Source: Gloeocapsa sp. PCC 7428
GTDB lineage: Bacteria > Cyanobacteriota > Cyanobacteriia > Cyanobacteriales > Chroococcidiopsidaceae
Assembly (NCBI RefSeq): GCF_000317555.1
Contig: NC_019745.1
Span: 3,286,001 to 3,350,000 of the forward strand
Length of the DNA stretch: 64,000 bases
Reading direction: 5' to 3'
In this document: positions 18,021 to 26,948 of the stretch, piece after piece
Position numbering within the stretch: position 1 is the stretch's first letter
How the letters are laid out: each line of letters opens with the position of its first letter
Translations under genes and position numbers: made by a program
The notes under the pieces: generated by a model
The model's database searches: none
What the model saw: only the letters and a program-made list of their open reading frames with translations
What the model was told of the DNA's origin: nothing

Positions 18021-19049
18021 CTAGGTTTTTGAATCAGCCATTGAAGACTGCAATTTGCTTTTAGCTGTTTTAAATTCAGTTGCCATTTGCTTTTGTTGCT
18101 CATGGCTGAAATTGTCACGAAGCTTGGGGAATATATCGTTTTCTTCTTGATTAATATGAGTTCGTACCGCTGTTCTTAGCTGCTCAATTTTTGCTTTAAA
18201 CTCAGATGCAGCAGGATCTAAAGGTTTAATTTCATCTAACATCAAGATGACTTCGTCGGTCTGCTCAAATATCTCCTGCATGTGTTCATAATACGGACGA
18301 ACTGCGGGGTAAAGAACTTGTTCTTCGGCTAATCCATGAACTTTTATATCTTTGTAGAGTTGCCCAAAATATTCTTGGATTTTTTGCGGTTCGCTGGCAT
18401 TTAAAACTTCTACAAACAGGATATCGGCTTTAGTATGATCCATCAGTAGAAGTTCGCGGATGCTCATCTCGTCATCGGTGCGCGTTACTACACTACCGAC
18501 CACGCCAGTTAAAGCGGCAACAGCATCTTGAACCCGCCCCCACAGTCCCTGAAGCGGCTCTTTTCCTGTCAGTTCGCGAACACCTAAAATTTCTAAAATT
18601 CCTTTGAGTTGCTCTTGATGCGCGCGGTTTTCAAAGTTAACAGTATTTAAAGGAGCGATCGCCGCTTCGATATCAGCACCAACGACTTGTGCAGCTTTGT
18701 GAACAAGCAATCCCGCCATCACCTGCTTATGCTTGAGCAATTCATGTTCTTGTACTTTCTCAAACAAACTCACATCGGAACTTTCTATCAGTTCCTGAAG
18801 CTCAACTCTTTTGTGCGTGGTTTCTGTAGGCTCACCCTTGATGCCGTACTGAACAATTACAGTATCAAGAACACCTAAATTTTTGCGATCGTCTTCCAGC
18901 ATGTTCTGTATGCGATCGCGAATATCATCATCAGTGCAATCCTCGATAAATCGTTGCTCATTGTTAATCAGCAGATTTTGTAGTACTTTCATATCTGCTA
19001 ATTTTGTTGCAATTGCAAGGCGCTTAGTGTCATCAAGACTCGATACCAT
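18021..19049 (-). CDS. hemerythrin HHE-domain protein
   Basis: About 342 residues. The C-terminal part (about residues 195-335) is a hemerythrin-like four-helix bundle: LLLMDHTKADILF, VHGLAEEQVLYPAVRPYYEH and HINQEENDIFPKL supply the histidines and acidic residues that bind a di-iron centre. The N-terminal part (about 1-180) is helical with KVQEHELLKHKQVMAGLLVH and may be a second, less conserved helical bundle. Members sense or store oxygen or protect against oxidants. I prefer the ATG at 19049 over 19067 because AGAGGAG lies just before it. Confidence 0.85.
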   Translation of the reverse strand: MVSSLDDTKRLAIATKLADMKVLQNLLINNEQRFIEDCTDDDIRDRIQNMLEDDRKNLGVLDTVIVQYGIKGEPTETTHKRVELQELIESSDVSLFEKVQEHELLKHKQVMAGLLVHKAAQVVGADIEAAIAPLNTVNFENRAHQEQLKGILEILGVRELTGKEPLQGLWGRVQDAVAALTGVVGSVVTRTDDEMSIRELLLMDHTKADILFVEVLNASEPQKIQEYFGQLYKDIKVHGLAEEQVLYPAVRPYYEHMQEIFEQTDEVILMLDEIKPLDPAASEFKAKIEQLRTAVRTHINQEENDIFPKLRDNFSHEQQKQMATEFKTAKSKLQSSMADSKT

Positions 19050-19089
19050 TTTTGATTCTCCTCTCATAGTTGTGAACCAGTTAAAGCTA

Positions 19090-19989
19090 TTAAGTCTTCT
19101 CCAACTGCCTGCATTCTTTGTTGGTAAACACAGCCGGTTTGTCCAGTTCTGCCGTCATATAAGCGACTGCCATACCCTGCGAGTTATGCGCCCATCCAAC
19201 GCGTCCCTGACGATCTAGCAAAATGCAGCCCGCCTCTCCTGTAACCTTAGATCTCAGCGTATCAATCACTTTCTGCGCTGCCTCTTCTGGATGCCTGTCT
19301 CCAGCCAGCAAATCGATCGCTGTTTTAGCTACAACTACAGGGATAATCGACTCGCCATCACCCGTTGTTGAGCAAGCGCCAAGTTGATTATCAGCATACA
19401 AGCCAGAGCCAACTAACGCTGTGTCACCGACGCGACCTGGTTGCTGATTCATGGTGCCCCCAGTTGAGGTTCCAGCTACTAAGAGTCCATTTGCATCCAG
19501 AGCTACACAGCCAACAGTGTTGGGGCGATCCACAACTTGCTGCTCCTGCTTCCACTCCTGAAATGGCTCATCAGCTATCAAATCTTCTTTTGCACACATC
19601 TCGGCTCTATTGTCTGCGGCAAAGCGTTTTGCACCCTGCGCCACTAGCAGTCGAGGTTTTTCATCCATAATCATCCGTGCCACCGAGATGGGATGACGCA
19701 CACCTTGAACCGCTGCCACTGCTCCCCAACTTAAGTTAGCGCCCTCCATAATCGCCGCGTCTAGCTCCACTTCTCCCTCAGTGTTGAGAGTCGCGCCAAG
19801 TCCTGCGTTAAACGTCGGGTCAGCTTCAAGAACGCGGATGGCTGCCTCAACCGCTTCTCTAGCACTACCCCCGCTTTGAAGCACTGCCCAACCTGCCTCT
19901 ACTGCTGCCAAGCAACCAGCATGGTTGGCTTCAACCTTGTCCTCTTTGATGGTTTTTGCTCCGCCATGAACAATGATGGCTAGTGTCAT
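19090..19989 (-). CDS. isoaspartyl peptidase/L-asparaginase (Ntn-hydrolase)
   Basis: A 299-residue precursor of a plant-type asparaginase, which self-cleaves into alpha and beta chains. The new N-terminal nucleophile is the threonine in PNTVGCVALDANG, near residue 160. Other hallmarks: IIVHGGA at the N-terminus, FNAGLGATLNTEGEVELDA, GTSTGGTMNQQPGRVGDT and the substrate-binding STTGDGE. It hydrolyses isoaspartyl dipeptides and asparagine, recycling damaged proteins or cyanophycin dipeptides; the latter fits a cyanobacterium. The hemerythrin gene lies 40 bp downstream in the same direction. Confidence 0.95.
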   Translation of the reverse strand: MTLAIIVHGGAKTIKEDKVEANHAGCLAAVEAGWAVLQSGGSAREAVEAAIRVLEADPTFNAGLGATLNTEGEVELDAAIMEGANLSWGAVAAVQGVRHPISVARMIMDEKPRLLVAQGAKRFAADNRAEMCAKEDLIADEPFQEWKQEQQVVDRPNTVGCVALDANGLLVAGTSTGGTMNQQPGRVGDTALVGSGLYADNQLGACSTTGDGESIIPVVVAKTAIDLLAGDRHPEEAAQKVIDTLRSKVTGEAGCILLDRQGRVGWAHNSQGMAVAYMTAELDKPAVFTNKECRQLEKT

Positions 19990-20402
19990 TTATGGTTCCT
20001 GCTAAATTCTTGTGAGATACTATCGCCATGCCAGGTGAATGAGACGTTTTCTATACGCGAACTCTTTATTCAGTAAGCATTTGATACTTGTTTAACATTC
20101 AAGCACAGCCAAAAAAATGACAGCTTCATCCTTAGAGGTGTTTTACCTACACATAAGGAAGGCTTTTGTATCAAGTTACTTTGTTATTTGTGATACCAAA
20201 TTTAACAAACCCTCTCATCAGCACATTGAAATTGCAACTCAAAGAATCGCGATCGCGGTGAGTAGAGCTATCCAATCAAAGTCATCTTCAAATTTACTCA
20301 CATCAACTCAGCAATTCTCATCCTATGTATGGATTCTGGAGAATCTCATCTTTAGCTACGTTGCATTTGTTATAGGCATCCAAAAAATTCACAGGAAACA
20401 TT
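19990..20402. other. intergenic, divergent promoter region
   Basis: About 410 bases between two divergent genes. A 97-codon frame at 20117-20410 is open here, but its composition and lack of a recognisable family make it doubtful. No RNA gene is seen. Promoters for both flanking genes should lie inside. Confidence 0.45.
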
Positions 20403-20891
20403 ATGGCTGATTTTGCTAACAAAGCAGACAACGAACCAAATCCAACTGAGGAAACAAATCTTTCGGATATACCCATCGAAGATACTGACCTTGTTTCGGA
20501 TATCCCTGTAGAAGATAGTGACGAACCAATTATTTCAGAGCTACCCGAAGAAATTACTGAATCTTATGGAACAGGTGTTGCCCTAGAGCCAGGACTAGAA
20601 ATCGGTGGACGAACTATGCACGACCGGATGAAGCAGTACACATCGGCTAGTCCAGAACTAACGGGAGGTGATATCGATGCGCGTTGGGATCAGGCTGAGA
20701 TGGTTGGTGACGAAGCAGTTGGGGGAACTGTTGCTACTCCCGATCAGGATATTGTTGAAGAACTAGGAACTGCTGTTGGGCTAGATTATGATGATGGGGT
20801 ATCTCTTCAGACCAACGATATTTTGGAGGCACGTGATTTCCAAAGATGGGAGTTAGACCCCATGTCTTCAGAAGATTATCAGGAGCATTGA
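20403..20891 (+). CDS. DUF6335-family acidic protein
   Basis: A 162-residue very acidic soluble protein. The first 55 residues contain an imperfect repeat (LSDIPIEDTDL and VSDIPVEDSDE). The conserved part reads ELTGGDIDARWDQAEMVGDE, VGGTVATPDQDIVEELGTA and FQRWELDPMSSEDYQ, which I recognise as the cyanobacterial DUF6335 pattern. Function unknown. These proteins are often found with stress-related genes, but I cannot confirm that here. The start has AGGAAAC just upstream. Confidence 0.8.
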   Translation: MADFANKADNEPNPTEETNLSDIPIEDTDLVSDIPVEDSDEPIISELPEEITESYGTGVALEPGLEIGGRTMHDRMKQYTSASPELTGGDIDARWDQAEMVGDEAVGGTVATPDQDIVEELGTAVGLDYDDGVSLQTNDILEARDFQRWELDPMSSEDYQEH

Positions 20892-20948
20892 GATTCTCTC
20901 AAGTGCGCGAGTATCGGCTCAAAGTTAGGCTTTTTGAACTATGCAGTT

Positions 20949-21054
20949 GTATAGCCCTAGTCAACAGAGTTAGGACATTATAGAAGCTCGTCGTGATTTC
21001 CCGGAAGGGAGTTTACCCTGACCCCTGACCTCTAACCTCTGACCCCTGCTATAG
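20949..21054 (+). repeat. MITE-like element, family with TATAGC ends
   Basis: About 104 bp bounded by GTATAGC and GCTATAG, containing GTTAGGACAT, ATAGAAGCTC and a run of CCTGACCCCTGACCTCT. The same internal words occur in the opposite orientation at 50363-50448 (GTATAGCAG...CTGCTATAC). Short, non-coding, with inverted ends: typical of a miniature element. Confidence 0.65.
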
Positions 21055-21192
21055 CAGGTATTACAGTCTCGCACTGCTCTTTTACCCTGGCTCTAACTGT
21101 TTCCAGGTATGAAGTTAGTCCGTAAGTAAGAAGAGCTAGGCTCTCTAAATTGTCTAGCTTTTACATAGATTAATGCTATTGAGGAGCAGTTT

Positions 21193-21423
21193 ATGGTAGA
21201 CCCAGAATTTTCTGATACCAGACCAACAGATATAAATATCACCGGAAACGTTGACATACCAGATACACCAACTATGCCAGATCCAGATGCATATGTTAGT
21301 CTAGGTGATTCTGCAAGCAACCCTCTAACTATTTTTCCATTGTCAGAAGAAGAAGCGATGGAGTATTGGCAAAACACTGAAAATAGCGATCGCCCAACTA
21401 CAGCTGATGAGGATAATCCCTAA
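21193..21423 (+). CDS. 76-aa acidic protein, unknown
   Basis: A 76-residue acidic, proline- and aspartate-rich protein (MVDPEFSDTRPTDINITGNV, then EEEAMEYWQNTENSDRP), with GAGGAGC about 8 nt before the ATG. Composition resembles the DUF6335 protein 300 bp upstream, also acidic and low in lysine, so both could belong to one stress-type set. No family recognised. Probably disordered. Confidence 0.6.
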   Translation: MVDPEFSDTRPTDINITGNVDIPDTPTMPDPDAYVSLGDSASNPLTIFPLSEEEAMEYWQNTENSDRPTTADEDNP

Positions 21424-21798
21424 TACTTTCGTCGCCCGTGTCTGCGGTAACGATGCCATAGAGCCAACAGGCTGAGAAATTCAGGTAATTGAATGAGTCG
21501 GAATCTTCCTAAACAAAGCAGGAAACGGTCAAGCATTTTAGCGTAAAGCTATGCTCTAACTCATGACTATCAAACTATTGAGATTGTCAAACACAAAGCT
21601 TTAGGCGATGCCATGAGGCAATACAGCAACATTCCGCCTGATTGGGCATTGTTGACTCAATGTATGAATCGTTAAGCTTCACTCCTGATAGCCCCTAAAT
21701 CCCCCAAGATTGGGGGACTAGGGGGGCAAATCGTATTCCTATTCAGCAACACCCCTAATTGGACACGACGACAACTACTCTGGTTTGGGGTAGTAGAT
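21424..21798. other. intergenic with repeat and coding-like remnant
   Basis: Holds a 40-codon open fragment (about 21543-21675) reading HDYQTIEIVKHKALGDAMRQ, then YSNIPPDWALLTQC, with no start or ribosome site, possibly the tail of a lost gene. Its last 21 bases, TCAATGTATGAATCGTTAAGC, recur at 54806-54826. Then follow CCCCTAAATCCCCCAAGATT and GGGGGACTAGGGGGGCAAAT, a dispersed inverted repeat also seen at 38833 and 63830. Confidence 0.5.
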
Positions 21799-22560
21799 AT
21801 GTTGTCACTTATGGTCTCTCAATCTAGTTGCCTAAAGCTGAACTTATTGACTATGGATTCAAAACAGGCTGGTTCGTCTGCCAGTGAAGGACAGTTGTTG
21901 TCCCGCCCAAAAAGTCCCACAGCAACTGCAACTCCTGGATTGCACCCGCTAAGACTTGATGGACAGCGGGACGGTTTCGTTTATGTGCCTAAAACCTATC
22001 GGGCAGAGCGCCCCGCACCGCTGGTGTTGATATTGCATGGAGCAGGTGGTCGTGCAGAAGGTGCGCTGAAAATCCTCCGCCATTTGGCAGATTCTTTCGA
22101 GATGATTCTGTTGGCAGTAGACTCACGCCGCCAGACATGGGACATTATCCGAGGTGACTACGGTGCTGACATTGCTTTTATTGACCGATCGCTGGCACAA
22201 ACCTTCACGCGTTACGCTATCGATCCAAAGCGAGTGGCGATCGCTGGCTTCTCTGATGGTGCTTCCTACGCCCTCTCAGTCGGCATTACCAATGGCAATT
22301 TGTTTACGCACGTTATTGCCTTCTCACCAGGATTTATAGCTCCTGCCAGACAGGAGGGCAAACCGCAGGTGTTCATTTCTCACGGCAAGTGGGACACCGT
22401 TTTGCCAATTGAGCGGTGCAGTCGGCAAATTGTGCCACAGATGCAACGGGCAGGCTATGACGTGTTGTACCGAGAGTTCAACGGCATCCACACGGTTCCA
22501 ACCGCGATCGCTCAGCAAGCTGTGGAGTGGTTTACGGCAGCAGCATCGAACGAGAATTGA
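21799..22560 (+). CDS. alpha/beta hydrolase (feruloyl esterase/PHB depolymerase-like)
   Basis: A 253-residue esterase of the LpqC/PHB-depolymerase-like group. VLILHGAGG is the oxyanion strand-loop, GFSDGASYALSVG (near residue 148) is the G-x-S-x-G nucleophile elbow, HGKWDTVLPIE gives the acid region and GIHTVP the catalytic histidine near residue 232. The first 40 residues are low-complexity; a start at the ATG near 21853 is equally possible. A signal peptide is not clear. The 3' end overlaps the convergent GDSL gene by 29 bp. Substrate unknown. Confidence 0.82.
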   Translation: MLSLMVSQSSCLKLNLLTMDSKQAGSSASEGQLLSRPKSPTATATPGLHPLRLDGQRDGFVYVPKTYRAERPAPLVLILHGAGGRAEGALKILRHLADSFEMILLAVDSRRQTWDIIRGDYGADIAFIDRSLAQTFTRYAIDPKRVAIAGFSDGASYALSVGITNGNLFTHVIAFSPGFIAPARQEGKPQVFISHGKWDTVLPIERCSRQIVPQMQRAGYDVLYREFNGIHTVPTAIAQQAVEWFTAAASNEN

Positions 22561-23479
22561 CGATCCCTGCGTCTTGAATTGCTGCAAAGGCAGTTTCCCC
22601 TAAAATGTGGTGCGCCTTTGTTGTCGGATGAATGCCATCCCAGAACAAAAACTTGTCTGGACTGCCACAGGTGCTTAAGCCCGCCAAACACGGACTGATG
22701 ACATTCGTAAAGCCAAAAGCAGCAGGATTTGCGATCGCTTCTCGATAAAGTGTATTGGCATCGAGAGTGGCAATCTGAACGTCAGAATGCTGCTGAGATA
22801 CTTTAAGCGATCGCCGCAAGCCTTGATTGTGCGCTTGTGTTAATGCACTGAGTCTGGCAGAATTCGCAGTGGTGCGTGTAGTTGGTAACTGTCCCAAATC
22901 TGGTAAATTTGCTACCAGGATCTTTTTAGCACCGACATCAGCTAGAGAAGCGATCGCCTTAGAAATATTTTCAACCGGTAAAGTTGCACTGCTAACTCCC
23001 TGCAAATAATCATTCGCCCCTGCCCATATGACATACAATGCATCCGGTCGAGTCTTTGGCTGCGCTTTATGAAACGATTGGATTTGTGTCAACAATCCTG
23101 GGACAAGACTATTGCGATCGCTTTCAGTTGTAGCTCCTCCGTAAGCAAAATTGTTGAGTTGAGTCGAGGAGAGATGCAGGCGATCGGCAAGATACTCAAC
23201 CCAAACTCGACCATTTGAATATCGCCCCTGAAAGTAGGGTGGGTTAGGTGGATACATCCCTCCTGTTGCGCGGAACACCGTACCTGTATCCGAAAGACTG
23301 TCCCCAAACACATAGAGTTCTGTGATGGGATGAGCGTTCTGAATCGATGTTGTCAGTACAACCATGACAAAAATCAGGAGCGCAAGTCCTGCTAATAGAA
23401 AGTTCTTTGCTTGCATGAAATTCTGCTGCAAACTCCCAAGAGTGCTATTTTTAGCTTTCATTTTCAAAACTAACTGCAA
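22532..23479 (-). CDS. GDSL/SGNH-family lipase/esterase, membrane-anchored or secreted
   Basis: A 315-residue SGNH hydrolase. After a hydrophobic segment (about residues 28-48, LLAGLALLIFVMVVLTT), acting as signal peptide or anchor, come block I YVFGDSLSDTG with the nucleophile Ser, block II NFAYGGATT, block III WAGANDYLQG, and block V FWDGIHPTTKAH with the Asp and His. This resembles cyanobacterial thermolabile-haemolysin-type GDSL lipases. It would act outside the cytoplasm on esters. It is convergent with the esterase gene and overlaps it by 29 bp. The exact N-terminus is uncertain (ATG at 23461 or 23416 also possible). Confidence 0.9.
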   Translation of the reverse strand: MQLVLKMKAKNSTLGSLQQNFMQAKNFLLAGLALLIFVMVVLTTSIQNAHPITELYVFGDSLSDTGTVFRATGGMYPPNPPYFQGRYSNGRVWVEYLADRLHLSSTQLNNFAYGGATTESDRNSLVPGLLTQIQSFHKAQPKTRPDALYVIWAGANDYLQGVSSATLPVENISKAIASLADVGAKKILVANLPDLGQLPTTRTTANSARLSALTQAHNQGLRRSLKVSQQHSDVQIATLDANTLYREAIANPAAFGFTNVISPCLAGLSTCGSPDKFLFWDGIHPTTKAHHILGETAFAAIQDAGIVNSRSMLLP

Positions 23480-23882
23480 CCATTGTTAATGGTTTTAGTT
23501 CTGAGTAGAGATTGAGCCTGCAATTTATTGCTTCTCTAGAGTAACAAGCTGAATTCAGCAGTGGAGAACGCAACCGAATACTTTCAGGTGTGGATTTTGC
23601 CAATCGCCTGAGTAATAATGTTTTACTTTAAGGCTGCTACGGATAGGAAAGCAGGGGAGCCTGCGCCGTGCGGGGGTTTACCCCCAATCCCCACTACGTG
23701 GGGTCCCCGAGTCCCCCGTTGAGGCGACTGGCGTGGACAGAGGAAGCAGAGGAGAAATGATTTGTAGTTTTTATTTAGTGATAATGGTATTAATTGTAGT
23801 TCTCAGTTAGTGAAATGGTGTAATTACTGCTCAATTTTAGAGATTGTTAGCTTAGCAATTCGATTTTGCCACAACAAGTCTT
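23480..23882. other. intergenic containing a dispersed repeat
   Basis: About 400 bases between two minus-strand genes. The only distinct content is the repeat at 23651-23790. The rest is AT-rich with no supported frame. Confidence 0.5.
23651..23790 (+). repeat. dispersed repeat with GC-rich insert
   Basis: Contains GGAGCCTGCGCCGTGCGGG, then CGTTGAGGCGACTGGCGTGG, then GCAGAGGAGAAATGATTTGT and TTTTTATTTAGTG. All of these words recur in the same order at 50513-50680, and the last part again at 53430-53480. Inside are perfect short palindromes such as GGGGGTTTACCCCC. Non-coding. Confidence 0.65.
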
Positions 23883-25154
23883 TTAACCAAGCCAATGCAA
23901 TCCCTTATCGTGCAAGTTCTGCTCGATGTGCTGCATTTCCTCGATCGTCTCTCCGGTGACGATTCCGTAAATTTCGGTGTAGATTTTTCCGTATTTGACT
24001 TTCTCTAGTGCCGATAGGATCATAAATTCCTTGCGCTCTAGTTCTGGTTTCAGGCTTTGGAGAATCGATTCTAATGTTCCATCCATGCGGTAATCACTGG
24101 AATATTTAGCAACCACCTTTCCTTGCCCTAATAGGGTATGGCGCTGCAAGCACAGCGGAGTCGAGCCATTGACTCGGAAATTAGCATCGATCGCATAAAG
24201 CTGTCCGTCTTGGTTTTCCAGTACGTCGAAGCCAATAAAGCCAAAATACCCCTGCTGATGAGCATACTGACCAATGGCAGCAATCATCTCAAAGAATTTG
24301 CTCATGTCGTCACGGTAGTGAATCAGTCCCCCTAAATAGTTACCCTCCTTTGTGACGAGTTGCGTTGTGGTGCCGACGAGTGTTATCTTTCCCGTCTCGC
24401 TGAGATAGAACTGTACGCAGTAGTTCTGCACCGCATTCTTGATAAACTCAGAGACAATAATCGTATCGAGCAACTTAATATCGAGATATTTCCTCAGTTC
24501 TTCTAAGCAGTAGTTGAGAGCGCTGGGGTTTGTGATAATATAAGTGCCTTCTCCTGAAAGTCCGTGCGACGTTTTGATCAAGTAGGGAAATTTTGGTAGC
24601 TCAATGTCTTTGAGACTCCAGGAGTGCAGATTGTAACTTTTGTATTTAGGACATTGCACGCCAAGTTCGGCTAGCGTTACTTTGCTGAGCAAGCGGTAAT
24701 GGGTATCTGGAGCAACGGCGTGTTTATTAGGTTTGAGATGATCGAAGGGAAATAGAGTGATAAGCTTATCAAAGCGATCGCTCTGGCTGAGGTCATCTAA
24801 ATAAGTTGCGCAATCCATCATCTCCATGCAGGTGTAGCTGAAGCCAAAATGCTCGCGCCAGTAGTCAACCAGCATGTTTTGTGGCGGAATAATCACAATC
24901 CCTGGAATTGCGTCACCTAACACCGCTAAATTCTTCCAAGGTTCCTTCTGGCAAATTTTGTCGAAAGAGGTTTTGGTGGCTTCGCTACTACCGTCTTGAA
25001 TAAAGTATTTCTTCGTGTTGGGGTAAGCAGCCCAACTTGCAGTCGCAGGGTAATTTAGGATAAACGCATAACATCCATCTTCTGTGATGTCTTGAGCAAA
25101 CAGATCGGAAAAAGAACTTCCTTGAAAGTAATTAAAGTCGTAGGTTGAGTTCAT
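23883..25154 (-). CDS. ATP-grasp domain protein, substrate unknown
   Basis: A 423-residue ATP-grasp ligase. The ATP-binding lysine and glycine-rich loop are seen in FPYLIKTSHGLSGEGTYII, near residues 196-214, and the Mg-binding acidic cluster is in FIGFDVLENQDGQLYAIDANF with N-x-R following (ANFRVNGS), near residues 312-340. The N-terminal 150 residues form the usual pre-ATP-grasp domain without known motifs. Such enzymes join a carboxylate to an amine using ATP. No biosynthetic partner (NRPS, peptide precursor, mycosporine genes) is nearby, so neither product nor pathway can be named. Confidence 0.78.
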   Translation of the reverse strand: MNSTYDFNYFQGSSFSDLFAQDITEDGCYAFILNYPATASWAAYPNTKKYFIQDGSSEATKTSFDKICQKEPWKNLAVLGDAIPGIVIIPPQNMLVDYWREHFGFSYTCMEMMDCATYLDDLSQSDRFDKLITLFPFDHLKPNKHAVAPDTHYRLLSKVTLAELGVQCPKYKSYNLHSWSLKDIELPKFPYLIKTSHGLSGEGTYIITNPSALNYCLEELRKYLDIKLLDTIIVSEFIKNAVQNYCVQFYLSETGKITLVGTTTQLVTKEGNYLGGLIHYRDDMSKFFEMIAAIGQYAHQQGYFGFIGFDVLENQDGQLYAIDANFRVNGSTPLCLQRHTLLGQGKVVAKYSSDYRMDGTLESILQSLKPELERKEFMILSALEKVKYGKIYTEIYGIVTGETIEEMQHIEQNLHDKGLHWLG

Positions 25155-25175
25155 CAGATGATACGCATTTTGGGC

Positions 25176-26855
25176 TTACGACTTTTGTGTTACGGTAATA
25201 GTTGCAAGTTCATCGCTCAGTTGCAGCGATCGCTGCTTGAGAGTCTCTAAACCCAAACGCTCAGTTGCGGAAATAAATACAGCTTGGGGATACTCTTGCT
25301 GCGCCTTCGCTAAAGTTTCGCTATCTACTCGGTCAATCTTATTAAAAGCAATTAAACTTTTTGCTGGAATCGCAGGCATTTCGGCGAGTATTTCTTGCAC
25401 ACTTGTCATATGGCTTTCCCAAGCTGGGTGCGATAAATCTACAACATGAAGCAAGGCATCAGCTTCAATGACTTCCTCCAATGTGGCACGGAAAGCATCC
25501 ATCAGCGGTGGCGGAAGTTCGTGAATAAACCCTACAGTATCTGTTAGCAGAATCGACCTGCGTTCTTGATTTGGTTGTGTAATAACTAACTTGCGTGTTG
25601 TCGGGTCGAGCGTGGCAAAAAGTTGGTCTGCGGTGTAAACTTCGGCATTAGTTAACACATTCAGCAAAGTTGATTTACCCGCATTCGTATAGCCGACTAA
25701 CGCCATAACGGGAATATCTTGCTGGTGTCGTTGTTGTCTGATGCGACTCCGGTGGGCTTGTAATTGATTGACTTCTTGCTGTAGCTGGGCAATTCTGCGT
25801 TGAATTGCCCGTCGTTCTGTCTCTAGTCGGGTTTCACCTGGTCCGCGCGTACCAATTCCGCCACCTAGCCTTGACATCTCTCGACCGCGACCGCGCAGCC
25901 GAGGTAGCATATATTCGAGTTGTGCTAGTTCTACTTGTAATTTACCTGCACTAGAACGAGCGCGTTGCGCAAAAATATCTAGAATTATTTCTGTGCGGTC
26001 TACAACTCGAATACCAATCTCCTGCTCTAGGTTACGGGCTTGCGATGGAGAAATATCTCGGTCAACAACAATCAGATTAGCTCCTAGCTTTTGAGCCAAA
26101 AGCGCAATTTCTTCAGCTTTTCCTTGTCCAACAACTGTTTGGGGATGGGGGCGACTGCGTTTTTGCCGTACCGTATCGAGTACGATTCCTCCAGCACTTT
26201 CGACTAAACGCGCCAATTCTGCTAATCCATCTTCAAATCGTTGCGCAGCTACATCATCTGTTTGTACCCCTACCAGCAGCACTCTGTCTTGGTCAGAGGC
26301 AATTTCCTGCGATAGGAATGTTCCATCGCTTGCTTGAGCAATTTCCTTTTCCCATTCCTCAACGAACTCATCAAAGTCTTGTTTGGTGAGATCAACCAAG
26401 CTCAAAGGAGGTGAAATTACCCAAGGGATATTGACATCAGAAGCAAGGTGTGCTGTAAAAGCTTCTTTTACTTGGCGATCAGCCACGCTTAATACAATAA
26501 GAGCATCTAAACGTTGACGTACCATTGTCGTCAATGCGGCTTCTGATGGCGGTTCTGAATTGAATTGAGTAGCAATGCAACGAATTTTGCTCAAGCGTTC
26601 CGCACTGCGACGCGGTAATTCTTGAGGTGGAATTTGAGTTTGACTTGGTGTTCCTACGGCAATTCGGATAACTTGCCCGCGCCGATTGATATAACAACAA
26701 ATTGGTTGGTGAATTTCTGTAGTCATTGCAGCTAAGGAAGCGGCAAATTCTGAGGTAATGAATCTATCTCTCGGTTGCTGTTGCTCGTAAAGCGCTTGTA
26801 ATCGCTTGATTTGGCTCGATTTTATCCCTTGAGTATTGCCATAAATAGTTTGCAT
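25176..26855 (-). CDS. hflX: GTPase HflX
   Basis: A 559-residue ribosome-associated GTPase that rescues stalled or heat-damaged ribosomes. The N-terminal HflX domain is seen at DRVLLVGVQTDD and GLAELARLVESAGGIV, the coiled-coil at GPGETRLETERRAI onwards, and the G domain has G1 GYTNAGKSTLL, G3 DTVGFIHELP, and G4 NKID. The extra N-terminal region of about 190 residues (SQIKRLQALYEQQQPRDR) is typical of cyanobacterial and archaeal-like long HflX proteins. It lies 20 bp upstream of the ATP-grasp gene in transcription order, so they might share a message. Confidence 0.95.
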   Translation of the reverse strand: MQTIYGNTQGIKSSQIKRLQALYEQQQPRDRFITSEFAASLAAMTTEIHQPICCYINRRGQVIRIAVGTPSQTQIPPQELPRRSAERLSKIRCIATQFNSEPPSEAALTTMVRQRLDALIVLSVADRQVKEAFTAHLASDVNIPWVISPPLSLVDLTKQDFDEFVEEWEKEIAQASDGTFLSQEIASDQDRVLLVGVQTDDVAAQRFEDGLAELARLVESAGGIVLDTVRQKRSRPHPQTVVGQGKAEEIALLAQKLGANLIVVDRDISPSQARNLEQEIGIRVVDRTEIILDIFAQRARSSAGKLQVELAQLEYMLPRLRGRGREMSRLGGGIGTRGPGETRLETERRAIQRRIAQLQQEVNQLQAHRSRIRQQRHQQDIPVMALVGYTNAGKSTLLNVLTNAEVYTADQLFATLDPTTRKLVITQPNQERRSILLTDTVGFIHELPPPLMDAFRATLEEVIEADALLHVVDLSHPAWESHMTSVQEILAEMPAIPAKSLIAFNKIDRVDSETLAKAQQEYPQAVFISATERLGLETLKQRSLQLSDELATITVTQKS

Positions 26856-26948
26856 AAAAATAACACTGGAAAATCTTTATTAAAGCCGTTGGTTTTATAC
26901 TTAGCGATCGCCGATTGCGATGGAATCTATCAAACGAAATAAGGAAAT

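Noticed and set aside
20117-20410. 97-codon frame in the divergent intergenic region
   Set aside because: Composition is unlike neighbouring proteins, there is no recognisable domain, and it overlaps the DUF6335 start.
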